Translations under genes and position numbers: made by a program
Assembly: GCF_000307025.1 (NCBI RefSeq)
Contig: NC_018584.1
Coordinates: forward strand, 2,690,501-2,754,500
Length of the DNA stretch: 64,000 bases
Direction of reading: 5' to 3'
Source: Listeria monocytogenes ATCC 19117
GTDB lineage: Bacteria; Bacillota; Bacilli; Lactobacillales; Listeriaceae
The notes under the pieces: model-generated
The model's database searches: none
Told to the model about the DNA's origin: nothing
What the model saw: only the letters and a program-made list of their open reading frames with translations
In this document: positions 38,214 through 48,256 of the stretch, one piece after another
How positions within the stretch are numbered: position 1 is the first letter of the stretch
Layout of the letters: each line of letters opens with the position of its first letter

Positions 38214-39206
38214 CTATTTTTTAAAAGTAAAACATCTTGCTGGGTTATCCACGAAGAATTTTTTAACTAATTTTTCTCCGTCAAAGCCTTTTTCGTTTGC
38301 TTCATCAATAAAGCGTGGCACCCATTTTTTGGCGATATATTCAAGTCCTGGTCCGTGACCATAATGTTTATAATAAGTTTTGCGTGCTGTATCACCACTA
38401 ACTAAAATTTGATCTTCAAAGCCTTCCGAAACTAGATATAGAATCGCTGCAATCCGAGCGCTTTCTGGTGCGTATTTGATTTTTGCGATGCCATCAAATG
38501 ACATGAATGCGCCTGTTTTGGCAACTTGCTTGTGATAATACGGATCTAGGTTGCGGTCCATATGACCAATAGAAAGGTATTCTAACGGGATATTTTCTTG
38601 TTTTAAAATCTCGATTTGTTCTAAAGCCATCGTTCCCGCTTCTGTGTGAGAATGAATTGGTGCTTTTGTCTCGTGATGTGCTCTTGCAACCGCACGTATT
38701 GTCTTTTCTTCTAAAGGTGTAATCATATTGTAGCCAGTGCCAAATTTCACCTGACCAGCCTTATACGGCGTTCCTTCAAGCCCATTTTCGACTTCATTTA
38801 CAACGAATTCCGTTAGTTTGTCTGTAGTAGTATTTTCAATCCATTCATAGTAGGTTTCAAAATCCCCGATGATTGGTTTCAGTTCTGGTTTAATCTTCCC
38901 GTCCCATAAGAAACTTTTGTTAAAGCCAGCTGTTCCAACGATTTGGATGCCTGTTTCTTTGGAAATTTGCGCCACATCGAGCACACGTCTGCCGTAATCA
39001 ACCGCGGTTGCATCGACAATTGTTTTGCCTCCTAAATCGGCGAAATCTTGTACATCAAGTTGTGATTTTTCTTTATCATCCAAAAGTAAATCATCGGCAT
39101 CTCGCTCTTGCCAGTAAGCCGGCACGCATACAATATGCTCGTGTGAATAAGTAAATCCCAGTTGTTCAGGGGCAATATCTCCATAAAAAGTACGAATAAA
39201 ACTCAT
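38214..39206 (-). CDS. Phosphotriesterase-family lactonase-like hydrolase
   Basis: 330 residues in the PTE/PHP superfamily. Metal ligands His22 and His24 in TYSHEHIVCVP, later HSHTEAGT, SIGHMDRNLDP and LVSGDTARK. The bridging Lys is probably in GTAGFNKSF. Relatives in PTS operons hydrolyse sugar lactones such as acylated or phosphorylated aldonolactones. Separated from the IIC gene by an intrinsic terminator at 39228-39266, so expression may be lower than that of the PTS. Confidence 0.9.
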   Translation of the reverse strand: MSFIRTFYGDIAPEQLGFTYSHEHIVCVPAYWQERDADDLLLDDKEKSQLDVQDFADLGGKTIVDATAVDYGRRVLDVAQISKETGIQIVGTAGFNKSFLWDGKIKPELKPIIGDFETYYEWIENTTTDKLTEFVVNEVENGLEGTPYKAGQVKFGTGYNMITPLEEKTIRAVARAHHETKAPIHSHTEAGTMALEQIEILKQENIPLEYLSIGHMDRNLDPYYHKQVAKTGAFMSFDGIAKIKYAPESARIAAILYLVSEGFEDQILVSGDTARKTYYKHYGHGPGLEYIAKKWVPRFIDEANEKGFDGEKLVKKFFVDNPARCFTFKK

Positions 39207-39227
39207 TTTTAAAAACTTCCTTTCAAA

Positions 39228-39266
39228 AAACCTCTTCCTCTTGAATGCTAGACAAGGAAGAGGTTT
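39228..39266 (-). terminator. Intra-operon terminator between PTS IIC and hydrolase genes
   Basis: AAACCTCTTCCT / AGGAAGAGGTTT, perfect 12-bp arms, 15-nt loop, then TTTTTTG on the minus strand just before the hydrolase ribosome site. Fits a partial terminator or attenuator. Confidence 0.85.
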
Positions 39267-39275
39267 AGATTTTAC

Positions 39276-40574
39276 TTAAAAGAATAACTTCGCTAACATG
39301 CTGACAATTGGTCCGAGGATAAACATATCTGAGTCGGCTGCCCACATTGCTGTATCTGGAACAGTCGTATTGATAAAGAAGGTAACCATAATATATTGTC
39401 CCCAAGCAACAACCGTAGCCGTTAAAAATCCACCTATCAAGGCTCCTCTCACCCCACCAGTTGAGTTACCGAATACACCAGCAACTGCCCCGTGGAAGAA
39501 AAGAACGATCATTGTTGGCACAAACACGTAGCCAACTGTATTTCCAAGTACTACTAACCAGATAATCGCTCCAATGAACGCACCTACGAAACCGATAATT
39601 ACGGAGTTTGGTGCATAGGGATAAACGATTGGCGCATCTAGTGCAGGTTTCGCACCCGGTACAAGTTTTGTTGCAATACCATTGAAGGCCGGTACGATTT
39701 CACCGATAAACATCCGCACACCTACAAGAACGATGGCGATACCAGCGGCAAACGTAAAGGACTGAACGATGGAGTATACGATGAAGCTTTGATTTCCAGC
39801 TTCTGCGATTAATTTTTCTGCTCCCGGTGTTTTCTTCACCATCAGAATCACTGCACCAACTACGAACAGAATCCCCATTGTAAGAGCTGTAATAACGTTA
39901 GAGTCACGTAGGAACTCTAATTTTTTCGGTAAATTAATATGTTCTGCATCGTTTTTCTTATTCCCAAATACTTTCCCTAGCAAAGCGGATAGAATCGCTA
40001 CACTGGATGAAGTATGTCCTAACGCGACGTTGTCATTTCCAGTAATTTTACGTAAGAATGGTTGTGTAATCGCTGGTTGTAATGTCCAGTAAAGACCCAT
40101 AATTACTGCTAAGAAGAGTACAAGACCCCAGAACGGAATATCCCCGCCGACAGCTTGCACAGTGATTCCTGCAAAAATCGTCGTTGTCCAGAACATCATA
40201 TGACCAGTTAAATAAATGTACTTAAATGGTGTAAATCGTGCTAATAATACGTTGACTAAAAATCCGAGTGTCATCGCAAGTGTTACCGCACTACCAAATT
40301 TTGCATTAAAGGCTTCTTGTCCTAAAAAGCCTGCAAGTGGCGGTGTTTCAAGCCCGAATACTTCTTTCCACATTGGTTCAAAAATCCCAAGGGAACCAGT
40401 AATAACAGCCGCACCAGCGTTAATAATTAAGAATCCAATAATGGCTTTGAACGTTCCGCTAATCACTTGGCTTAAATTTTTCTTCTGTAAAAGTAACCCG
40501 AGAAGTACGATAAAACCTAAAAGTATGGCTGGGGTTCCAAAAAAGTTATTGGCAATCCACGTAATAATCTCCAT
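39276..40574 (-). CDS. PTS EIIC component, ascorbate (UlaA/SgaT) type
   Basis: 432-residue permease with about ten membrane segments, matching the UlaA family: GFLIINAGAAVITGSLGIFEP, LGQEAFNAKFGSAVTLAM, ALGHTSSSVAILSALLGKVF and VRMFIGEIVPAFNGIA. Together with IIB and IIA it takes up and phosphorylates a ligand; L-ascorbate is the model substrate, but the downstream genes here are not the ula pathway (no UlaG/UlaD/UlaE/UlaF). The real substrate may be another sugar acid. Confidence 0.93.
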   Translation of the reverse strand: MEIITWIANNFFGTPAILLGFIVLLGLLLQKKNLSQVISGTFKAIIGFLIINAGAAVITGSLGIFEPMWKEVFGLETPPLAGFLGQEAFNAKFGSAVTLAMTLGFLVNVLLARFTPFKYIYLTGHMMFWTTTIFAGITVQAVGGDIPFWGLVLFLAVIMGLYWTLQPAITQPFLRKITGNDNVALGHTSSSVAILSALLGKVFGNKKNDAEHINLPKKLEFLRDSNVITALTMGILFVVGAVILMVKKTPGAEKLIAEAGNQSFIVYSIVQSFTFAAGIAIVLVGVRMFIGEIVPAFNGIATKLVPGAKPALDAPIVYPYAPNSVIIGFVGAFIGAIIWLVVLGNTVGYVFVPTMIVLFFHGAVAGVFGNSTGGVRGALIGGFLTATVVAWGQYIMVTFFINTTVPDTAMWAADSDMFILGPIVSMLAKLFF

Positions 40575-40600
40575 TTTTTTCCCACCTTTTTTTGTCTTAT

Positions 40601-40873
40601 TTAACTATTAATTGCTTCAGATAATGCCGTTTTAATTTCTGCGTTGTCAAAATAGTTGTTGACGATGACTACTTTGGCGCTTGTATCTGTTCCAAGTGTT
40701 TCTGCTAACTCTTGGCTCGTTACAATAATATCCACATTCATCGAGCGCGCAGCTGATACATCAATGTGCTCCACGTCTGCATCTACTCCCATGTCGCGTA
40801 AAACTGTCTCTACATTCATTCGTAAAATTAAGCTTGTTCCTTGCCCAAGTCCACATACTGCTAAAATTTTCAT
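40601..40873 (-). CDS. PTS EIIB component (ascorbate/Lac family)
   Basis: 90 residues with phospho-Cys7 in MKILAVCGLGQGTSLILRMN, a compact Rossmann-like IIB. Passes phosphate from IIA to the incoming substrate. Two bases after the IIA gene and 26 bp before IIC. Confidence 0.93.
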   Translation of the reverse strand: MKILAVCGLGQGTSLILRMNVETVLRDMGVDADVEHIDVSAARSMNVDIIVTSQELAETLGTDTSAKVVIVNNYFDNAEIKTALSEAINS

Positions 40874-40875
40874 CG

Positions 40876-41310
40876 TTATCCCTCCACTAATTCTCCAATT
40901 GCTTGGTAATCTTCTGAATGAATCAATTTTTCAATATTATCGTTGTTACTAAGCAAGGAGACGATTTTTTGAATGACTTTCAAATGTGCCTCACTTGAAG
41001 TTGCTGCAAGGCCGAATACTAATCGTACGGGATCATTCGCGGCGTGTCCGAAATTCACGCCTTCTTTTAGTACGACTAGTGATACTGCAGAGTTTTCCAC
41101 ACCATCAGTTGGTCTTGCGTGCGGAATGGCTATTTGAGGTGCAATGACAAAGTACGCACCATTTTCATGATAAGATTCCACCATTTTTTCTACGTACTGC
41201 TCGCTCACATAACCTGCATTAACTAATAATTCTCCTGCTTGCACGATAGCTTCGTCAGCATTCTTAGCTGATCCATGCAGATTCACAAGCTCTTTATCCA
41301 AAAAAGACAT
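40876..41310 (-). CDS. PTS EIIA component (fructose/mannitol type)
   Basis: 144 residues; active His in IAIPHARPTDGVENSAVSLV. First gene of the structural operon. Its promoter region (41311-41400) carries a -10 and a perfect 16-bp palindrome that fits cre. Confidence 0.93.
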   Translation of the reverse strand: MSFLDKELVNLHGSAKNADEAIVQAGELLVNAGYVSEQYVEKMVESYHENGAYFVIAPQIAIPHARPTDGVENSAVSLVVLKEGVNFGHAANDPVRLVFGLAATSSEAHLKVIQKIVSLLSNNDNIEKLIHSEDYQAIGELVEG

Positions 41311-41333
41311 ATCTCTTCATCCCTTCTAACTAA

Positions 41334-41349
41334 TTGATAGCGCTATCAA
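41334..41349. promoter_or_regulatory. Perfect palindrome matching cre upstream of PTS IIA
   Basis: TTGATAGCGCTATCAA, 16 bp, self-complementary. The inner 14 bp match TGWNANCGNTNWCA at every position. It is 24-39 bp upstream of the IIA start and just downstream of TATAAT (minus strand, 41369-41364), so CcpA binding would block early transcription. A dedicated repressor could also use it. Confidence 0.75.
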
Positions 41350-41363
41350 TAACTTACACTCTT

Positions 41364-41392
41364 ATTATAGCTGTAGCGCAACTGTTTAAAAA
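41364..41392 (-). promoter_or_regulatory. Promoter of the ascorbate-type PTS operon
   Basis: TATAAT at 41369-41364 (minus strand) with no good -35 (TTTTTA at 17-bp spacing). The weak -35 suits activation by the PRD regulator encoded upstream. Confidence 0.5.
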
Positions 41393-41458
41393 AGCCCAAT
41401 TCCTTTCTTTTCGAAAGTGCAAAAAATAGACTGTTACATTTTGTTGTTAGCGAGCATA

Positions 41459-41499
41459 CAAAAAGCCAGCGCGGCATCTTGGTGCCCCACTGGCTTTCT
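41459..41499 (-). terminator. Terminator of the PRD regulator gene
   Basis: Minus-strand AAAGCCAG / CTGGCTTT outer stem with GGCA/TGCC inside, followed by TTTTTG. It separates the regulator from the PTS operon it presumably controls. Confidence 0.78.
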
Positions 41500-41502
41500 T
41501 GC

Positions 41503-43569
41503 TTATTGTATCGTTAACATTGCGGCAATTTCCGCTGCTGATGTCGCTTGTTCAATCTGCTCTAGCAAGTGATGTTTCATGATTAAATTAGTGAGTTGGC
41601 TCAGCGCATTAATATGTGTGTAGGAGTCAATGGAAGCGAGCACAATAATTAACTTCACTTGATCTTTCGCTTTACTTGAAAATGATACTGGCTGATTTAA
41701 GCGCAGTAAGCTCATTCCGACTCGGTATGCCCCGTCATCCACAGACGCATGTGGCAGTGCAATCCCTGGCGCAATAACGATGTATGGTCCGAGTTTCTCA
41801 ATATTTTCAATCATCGCATGCTGATAATTTCTCGAAATGTAGCCTTCTTGTTGCAGCGATTTCGAGGCAACTAGGATAGCCTCACGCCAGTCCGCCACAC
41901 TTTCTTTAAAAGTAATTCGTTCTTTCGGTAAAAGTTCTTCGAGTGTTGGAGATTTTTCTAGTTGGCTGTCTGATTGCACTTGGAACAATACCGATTTCAG
42001 TTTTGCCGCCAATTTCTCGCGGTCTTCCACTTTGGCATATTGATCTACTACATCAAGCACAGAAGACAACATGCGCGCATCCGAGTCCTTTTGCAAAATG
42101 TGCGGGGCAATCGCCTTCATCAGTTGTTGTTTCTGCGCTTCTGTCAAAATTGGACTAACGATAAAAACTGGTGCTTTTGGTTCCATAATTGGCAAAGTCG
42201 ACACAATAAAGTCTGGTGCGTATAACCCTTTTTCAAATTCACGGATGGAAATTGGTTCTAATATCTCTACTCGCTCACCAAGTAATTGCGATAATTGCCG
42301 TTCAATCATCCGCGACGTTCCGACACCTTTGGAGCAAACGATTAAGAGTTTTTTTCGTTCAACTAAAGTATTATTTTTGCGTGAAAGATAGCCACCGAAC
42401 AAGATTGTTACGTACGCTATTTCATCCTCTGGAATTGTTTCACCAAGTAAATCTTCTAGCGGTTCAAGTGATTTTTTCGTAATCTCGTACACATCACTGT
42501 AACTTTGTTTAATGTCTGTCCTTAGCGGGTTAATCCACTCAATTTGGAATTTAAGCCGATAGTAGGCTGGTTGTAAATGAAGCAATAAATCTTTTTTCAA
42601 ATTGCGATGGTCTTCAAAATTCACGCAAGCAAGACGTTCAAATTCGGCGATGATTTTTTCAACGATGAGATCTAATTTTCCTTCAGCAGCCGCATCATCA
42701 TTCAAACGACTCGCCCCAAGCAAAAGTTTACCTAAATAAGTGATTTCCGCATGATTGATTTTAAAATTCTCACTTTGCTGCAATTGCTGATAAATTTCCT
42801 GCGCAATCTCAAAAGATTCTACTTCATGCTCTTCTTGTTCATTTAAATAGCAATTACGCTTCATTCGTTCTTTAAAGAAGAAAATCATAATACCAATGCG
42901 CTCGAGGACCTCGTCGGTATAACGAATCCCGATTTTTTTCTCCGTTACAGCTAAAATTTCGAAAATCGTGTCTAATTTGGGAAATAACTCCTGATTTTTT
43001 ATCATCGGATTAATTTTCATTAAATCCAGCAACTGGTCTGCGGTTGCGATTTCTTCGTTATTCATACAATAGTGAATAAAAAATTGGCGAATACTGCGCT
43101 CATCACCGAGAACCATATTGCCATTTTTACGGTCATACGCAAGTTCTAAATTAAACTGTTTTAGCGCTAATTTTAATTGTTTAATGTCCTGCAAACTTGT
43201 ATTACGACTGACTTCATTGCATTCATTAATCGTATCAATGATTACTCGCGCATCTGTTACGAGCAGAAAAAATAAAATACGGATGCGACGCTCACTTGCT
43301 GAAAAGACTTTGTGGCTCGCTTCCCTATTTCCAAGGATTTCTTTAATTGTCGATTTTTCATCTTCTAATAAATAATACCCTTGTCCACGAACAGATTGAA
43401 TACCATCGAGTCCTATATTATCTAATTCTTTATTAATTTTTTCCACATCATATTGAAGTGTTCGTTTGGAAATTCCTAGTTCTTCTTGTAATTTCTCGGG
43501 TGCAAGATATACATTCGCCACAACGAGTGATTCGAGCAACGCCATATTTCGAGCATTAAATTGTACCAC
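41503..43569 (-). CDS. PRD-containing PTS transcriptional activator
   Basis: 688-residue BglG/MtlR-type regulator. HTH at 1-70 (LGISKRTLQYDVEKINKEL), two PRD domains (about 190-400, with conserved His in LLHLQPAYYRLKF), an EIIB-like domain (LLIVCSKGVGTSRMIE) and an EIIA-like domain (IALPHASVDDGAYR). PTS-dependent phosphorylation of PRD, IIB and IIA sites sets its activity according to substrate and glucose. It lies directly upstream of the ascorbate-type PTS operon but is terminated separately. Confidence 0.93.
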   Translation of the reverse strand: MVQFNARNMALLESLVVANVYLAPEKLQEELGISKRTLQYDVEKINKELDNIGLDGIQSVRGQGYYLLEDEKSTIKEILGNREASHKVFSASERRIRILFFLLVTDARVIIDTINECNEVSRNTSLQDIKQLKLALKQFNLELAYDRKNGNMVLGDERSIRQFFIHYCMNNEEIATADQLLDLMKINPMIKNQELFPKLDTIFEILAVTEKKIGIRYTDEVLERIGIMIFFFKERMKRNCYLNEQEEHEVESFEIAQEIYQQLQQSENFKINHAEITYLGKLLLGASRLNDDAAAEGKLDLIVEKIIAEFERLACVNFEDHRNLKKDLLLHLQPAYYRLKFQIEWINPLRTDIKQSYSDVYEITKKSLEPLEDLLGETIPEDEIAYVTILFGGYLSRKNNTLVERKKLLIVCSKGVGTSRMIERQLSQLLGERVEILEPISIREFEKGLYAPDFIVSTLPIMEPKAPVFIVSPILTEAQKQQLMKAIAPHILQKDSDARMLSSVLDVVDQYAKVEDREKLAAKLKSVLFQVQSDSQLEKSPTLEELLPKERITFKESVADWREAILVASKSLQQEGYISRNYQHAMIENIEKLGPYIVIAPGIALPHASVDDGAYRVGMSLLRLNQPVSFSSKAKDQVKLIIVLASIDSYTHINALSQLTNLIMKHHLLEQIEQATSAAEIAAMLTIQ

Positions 43570-43676
43570 TTGGCCTACCTCCTTGATTTCGGTCTAGAAG
43601 GTAAAAAGATATGTCTACTTTAAGGTTATGCGAAAATGTGATATTTTTCAAGTTAATTTTTATTTCAGGCACAAAA

Positions 43677-43708
43677 AAACCGACAAAGCCAAATGACTTT
43701 GTCGGTTT
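43677..43708 (-). terminator. Terminator of the str operon (after tuf)
   Basis: AAACCGACAAAG / CTTTGTCGGTTT perfect 12-bp stem with an 8-nt loop, then a T run on the minus strand. Confidence 0.92.
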
Positions 43709-43723
43709 GAATCGTATCAGGTA

Positions 43724-44911
43724 TTATTTGCTGATGTTAGAAACAACGCCAGCGCCTACTGTACGTCCGCCTTCACGGATAGAGAATTTAGTACCGTCTT
43801 CGATAGCGATTGGTGCAATTAGTTCAACTGCAAGCTCAATGTTATCACCAGGCATTACCATTTCAGTACCTTCTGGAAGTGTAACAATACCAGTTACGTC
43901 AGTAGTACGGAAATAGAATTGTGGGCGGTAGTTGTTGAAGAATGGAGTGTGACGTCCACCTTCTTCTTTAGTTAAAACATAAGTTTCAGCTTTGAAGTTA
44001 GTGTGTGGAGTAATCGAACCTGGTTTAGCTAATACTTGACCACGTTGGATATCTTCACGAGCAACACCACGTAGAAGTGCGCCAATGTTGTCGCCAGCTT
44101 CAGCGTAGTCTAGTAATTTACGGAACATTTCTACTCCAGTTACTACTACTTTTTTGCTTTCTTCTTCAATACCGATAACTTCTACTTCGTCACCAACTTT
44201 AACTTGTCCACGTTCAACACGTCCAGTTGCAACTGTTCCACGACCAGTGATTGAGAATACATCCTCAACTGGCATCATGAATGGTTTGTCAGTATCACGT
44301 TCTGGAGTTGGAATGTAAGAATCTACAGCTTCCATTAACTCGTCAATTTTAGCTTCCCAGTCAGCTTCACCTTGAAGTGCTTTAAGAGCTGAACCTTTGA
44401 TTACAGGAATGTCATCGCCAGGGAATTCATATTCAGTTAATAGATCACGAATTTCCATTTCAACTAATTCTAGTAATTCTTCATCGTCAACCATGTCACA
44501 TTTGTTCATGAATACAACGATGTATGGAACACCAACTTGACGTGAAAGTAAGATATGTTCACGAGTTTGTGGCATTGGGCCATCAGCAGCAGATACTACT
44601 AAGATAGCTCCGTCCATTTGTGCAGCACCAGTGATCATGTTTTTAACGTAATCGGCATGTCCTGGGCAGTCAACGTGTGCATAGTGACGGCTGTCAGTTT
44701 GGTACTCAACGTGAGCAGTAGAGATTGTGATACCACGTTCTCTTTCTTCCGGAGCACCATCAATTTGGTCATAAGCTTGTGCATCAGCATAGCCTTTTTT
44801 AGCAAGTACAGTTGTAATTGCAGCAGTTAAAGTTGTTTTACCATGGTCAACGTGTCCAATAGTACCAATGTTAACATGGGGTTTAGAGCGGTCAAATTTT
44901 TCTTTTGCCAT
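43724..44911 (-). CDS. tuf: Elongation factor Tu
   Basis: 395 residues. GTPase motifs [18 protein letters not shown] and NKCD, with three-domain architecture intact and the C-terminal [20 protein letters not shown]. Delivers aminoacyl-tRNA to the ribosome. Last gene of rpsL-rpsG-fusA-tuf, separated from fusA by 108 bp containing a 28-bp palindrome. Confidence 0.99.
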   Translation of the reverse strand: MAKEKFDRSKPHVNIGTIGHVDHGKTTLTAAITTVLAKKGYADAQAYDQIDGAPEERERGITISTAHVEYQTDSRHYAHVDCPGHADYVKNMITGAAQMDGAILVVSAADGPMPQTREHILLSRQVGVPYIVVFMNKCDMVDDEELLELVEMEIRDLLTEYEFPGDDIPVIKGSALKALQGEADWEAKIDELMEAVDSYIPTPERDTDKPFMMPVEDVFSITGRGTVATGRVERGQVKVGDEVEVIGIEEESKKVVVTGVEMFRKLLDYAEAGDNIGALLRGVAREDIQRGQVLAKPGSITPHTNFKAETYVLTKEEGGRHTPFFNNYRPQFYFRTTDVTGIVTLPEGTEMVMPGDNIELAVELIAPIAIEDGTKFSIREGGRTVGAGVVSNISK

Positions 44912-44948
44912 TTTAAAATATCCTCCTCGATAATTCGATAATTATTTT

Positions 44949-44976
44949 TTACTTAGCTTAAATTTAAACTAAGTAA
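44949..44976. repeat. 28-bp palindrome between fusA and tuf
   Basis: TTACTTAGCTTAAA / TTTAAACTAAGTAA: 28 bp with one mismatched pair, centred on AAATTT. No T run follows, so it is not a normal terminator. May be a processing hairpin or an operator for a separate tuf promoter. Confidence 0.7.
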
Positions 44977-45019
44977 TACTTCTAACTAAAGTTATACTTG
45001 ATGTTGCGAAAAAAATCAA

Positions 45020-47107
45020 TTAATCTTCTTTGTTGTTTCCACCATTAGCTTTAATGATTTCTTCAGCAATAGATTTAGGAACTTCTTCATAGTGGTCAAA
45101 TTGCATAGTGTATACACCACGACCTTGCGTACCTGAACGAAGGTGAGTTGCATAACCAAACATGTTTGCAAGTGGTACAAATGCGCGAACAACTTGAGCG
45201 TTACCGCGAGCTTCCATACCATCTACACGACCACGACGGGAAGTAATGTTACCCATGATATCACCAAGGTATTCTTCTGGGATAACAACCTCTACAGCCA
45301 TCATAGGCTCAAGGATTACAGGATCACATTTCTTAGCAGCATTACGTAATGCCATTGAAGCAGCCACTTTGAAGGCCATTTCATTGGAATCGACGTCATG
45401 GTAAGATCCGTCGTAAAGTTTTGCTTTGATGTCAATCAGTGGGTAGCCTGCAAGTACACCATTATCTAGTGCGCCTTCAAGACCTGCTTGTACAGCTGGG
45501 ATGTATTCACGTGGAACAACCCCACCAACGATTGCATTTTCAAATTCAAATCCTTTACCTTCTTCGTTTGGTCCGAATTCAATCCAAACGTGACCATATT
45601 GTCCACGTCCACCGGATTGACGTACGAATTTACCTTCAACTTGAGCAGATTTACGGAATGTTTCACGATAAGAAACTTGTGGATCACCAACGTTAGCTTC
45701 AACGCGGAATTCACGTCTCATACGGTCAACAAGGATGTCAAGGTGAAGTTCACCCATACCGGAGATAAGAGTTTGGCCAGTTTCTTGGTCAGTTTCAGCA
45801 CGGAAAGTTGGATCTTCTTCCGCTAGTTTCGCAAGAGCTTGCCCCATTTTATCTTGGTCAGCTTTCGATTTAGGTTCGATAGCGACTTGGATAACTGGTT
45901 CTGGGAATTCCATGGATTCTAAGATAATTTGTTCTTTTTCATCACATAAAGTGTCCCCAGTAGTTGTATCTTTAAGTCCTACGGCAGCAGCGATGTCACC
46001 AGCGTATACGATCGAAATCTCTTCACGGTGATTAGCGTGCATTTGAAGGATACGTCCAACACGTTCACGTTTACCTTTAGTCGAGTTTTGTACATATGAA
46101 CCGGAATTCAAAGTACCGGAATAAACACGGAAGAAAGTTAAGCGTCCAACATAAGGGTCAGTCATAACTTTGAATGCTAGGGAAGAGAATGGTTCTGAAT
46201 CATCAGCGTGACGAGCAGCTTCTTCTCCATCAGGCAATACGCCGTTAATAGCTGGAACATCTGTTGGTGCTGGAAGGTAATCAAGTACTGCATCTAACAT
46301 TGGTTGAACACCTTTGTTTTTGAATGCTGTACCACAAACTACAGGATAGAACTCAACGTTAAGTGTTCCTTTACGGATACCAGCTTTAAGTTCTTCTTTT
46401 GTAATTTCTTCGCCTTCTAGGTATTTCATCATTAGCTCTTCGTCAAGTTCAGCAACTGCTTCCACTAATTTACCGCGGTATTCGTCTGCTAAGTCTTTCA
46501 GATCAGCTGGAATTTCTTTAATATGAGGGTCATTTCCTAAATCATCTTCGTAATACAACGCGTTCATTTCGATTAAGTCAATGATACCTTCAAATGTATC
46601 TTCGGCCCCGATTGGGAGTTGGATTGGGTGCGCGTTGGCAGCCAAACGTTCATGCAAAGTACCTACAGAATATAGGAAGTCTGCGCCGATTTTGTCCATT
46701 TTGTTGACGAATACTACACGAGGAACCCCGTAAGTAGTAGCTTGACGCCAAACTGTTTCTGTTTGTGGTTCTACACCAGATTGTGCATCTAGAACCGCAA
46801 CAGCACCATCAAGTACACGAAGCGAACGTTCAACTTCAACTGTGAAGTCTACGTGTCCTGGTGTATCGATAATGTTTACTCGGTAGCCTTTCCATTGAGC
46901 TGTTGTCGCAGCAGAAGTGATAGTAATACCACGTTCTTGCTCTTGCTCCATCCAGTCCATTTGAGAAGCACCTTCATGGGTTTCACCAATTTTGTGAATA
47001 CGCCCTGTATAGAAAAGGATACGTTCAGTAGTGGTAGTTTTACCCGCATCAATGTGGGCCATGATACCAATATTACGAGTCTTTTCTAAGGAGAACTCTC
47101 TAGCCAT
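45020..47107 (-). CDS. fusA: Elongation factor G
   Basis: 695-residue translocase GTPase. [31 protein letters not shown] and [11 protein letters not shown] in the G domain; domains III-V follow to a normal C-terminus. Drives translocation and, with RRF, ribosome recycling. Downstream of rpsG, in the str operon. Confidence 0.99.
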
Positions 47108-47172
47108 GTTGTATTTCTCCTTCCATAAAACAATTTTTCAGGCAATACGCCTGGAATTTGTCAGTGATTTTT

Positions 47173-47643
47173 TTACCAACGATAGTGAGCGAACGCTCTG
47201 TTAGCATCAGCCATTTTGTGTGTATCTTCGCGTTTCTTAACAGAAGCACCAGTATTATTGGCAGCATCCATGATTTCGCGAGCAACACGTACTTCCATTG
47301 TTTTCTCTCCACGAAGGCGAGCATAATTTACTAACCAACGAAGACCAAGAGTAGAACGACGGTCAGCACGTACTTCGATAGGTACTTGATAGTTAGCACC
47401 ACCTACACGGCGAGCTTTAACTTCAAGAAGAGGCATAATGTTCTTCATAGCTTGTTCAAATACTTCCATCGGATCTTTACCAGTTTCTTGTGCAATGATA
47501 TCGAATGCGGAATATAGGATAGCTTGAGACTTTCCACGTTTTCCGTCAACCATCATTTTATTAATTAAACGAGTTACTAGTTTCGAATTATAAATCGGAT
47601 CTGGCAACACGTCACGTTTAGCAACAGGACCTTTACGAGGCAT
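47173..47643 (-). CDS. rpsG: 30S ribosomal protein S7
   Basis: 156 residues from the ATG at 47643 ([20 protein letters not shown]), which has AAGGAGG upstream; an in-frame start six codons earlier covers the ribosome site. S7 nucleates assembly of the 30S head. C-terminal [14 protein letters not shown] is standard. Confidence 0.97.
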   Translation of the reverse strand: MPRKGPVAKRDVLPDPIYNSKLVTRLINKMMVDGKRGKSQAILYSAFDIIAQETGKDPMEVFEQAMKNIMPLLEVKARRVGGANYQVPIEVRADRRSTLGLRWLVNYARLRGEKTMEVRVAREIMDAANNTGASVKKREDTHKMADANRAFAHYRW

Positions 47644-47673
47644 CGGATATCCTCCTTTCATATTTTATAAGTA

Positions 47674-48087
47674 TTATTTTTTAGGTTTTTTCGTACCGTA
47701 TTTAGAACGGCTTTGTCCTCTATTTTCAACACCAGCTGTATCAAGCGCTCCACGAACGATATGATAACGTACCCCTGGTAAATCTTTTACACGTCCACCA
47801 CGAATAAGAACAACACTATGTTCTTGTAAGTTGTGACCAATACCAGGAATGTAAGCTGTTACTTCAATACCATTACTCAAACGTACACGGGCATATTTAC
47901 GAAGCGCCGAGTTAGGTTTTTTAGGAGTCATGGTACCAACACGAGTACATACGCCACGTTTTTGCGGAGAGTTAACGTCTGTTAGTTCTCTTTTAAAACT
48001 GTTTAGGCCCTTGTTCAAAGCAGGTGATGTAGATTTTTTAATTTTAGATTGACGAGGTTTGCGTACTAATTGGTTAATTGTAGGCAT
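47674..48087 (-). CDS. rpsL: 30S ribosomal protein S12
   Basis: 137 residues from the ATG at 48087 ([20 protein letters not shown]), after GGAGG; an upstream in-frame start is rejected for lack of family match. Decoding-centre loops [17 protein letters not shown] and [15 protein letters not shown] carry the wild-type-like Lys of PKKPNS, so no classical streptomycin-resistance change is seen. First gene of the str operon. Confidence 0.97.
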
Positions 48088-48149
48088 GGGATAAATTCCT
48101 CCTTCCTTGTTTAGTAGTTCCACACATCCAGGTGGTTCATTTTTTCGGT

Positions 48150-48194
48150 AAAATAAAATGGCTGTAAGTTCAACCTACAACGCTGTTTTATTTT
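48150..48194 (-). promoter_or_regulatory. Hairpin in the rpsL leader
   Basis: AAAATAAAA / TTTTATTTT arms with a smaller TGTA/TACA stem inside, in the 130-nt leader between the promoter and rpsL. Possible autoregulatory structure; no known family assigned. Confidence 0.5.
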
Positions 48195-48227
48195 CAGACC
48201 TCTGTTTATAGTAGAGGCACCTTGAAT

Positions 48228-48256
48228 ATAGTAACACCTTGACGTTCGGATGTCAA
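48228..48256 (-). promoter_or_regulatory. SigA promoter of the str operon
   Basis: Minus-strand TTGACA (48256-48251), 17-bp spacer, TACTAT (48233-48228), about 140 bp upstream of rpsL. Confidence 0.72.

Noticed and set aside
36029-41310. True L-ascorbate (ula) operon
   Set aside because: Only the PTS resembles Ula; lactonase UlaG, decarboxylase UlaD and the UlaE/UlaF enzymes are absent.
41390-41440. Sigma-54 promoter for the PTS operon
   Set aside because: No GG/GC pair at the required -24/-12 spacing, and the regulator lacks a sigma-54 activator ATPase domain.
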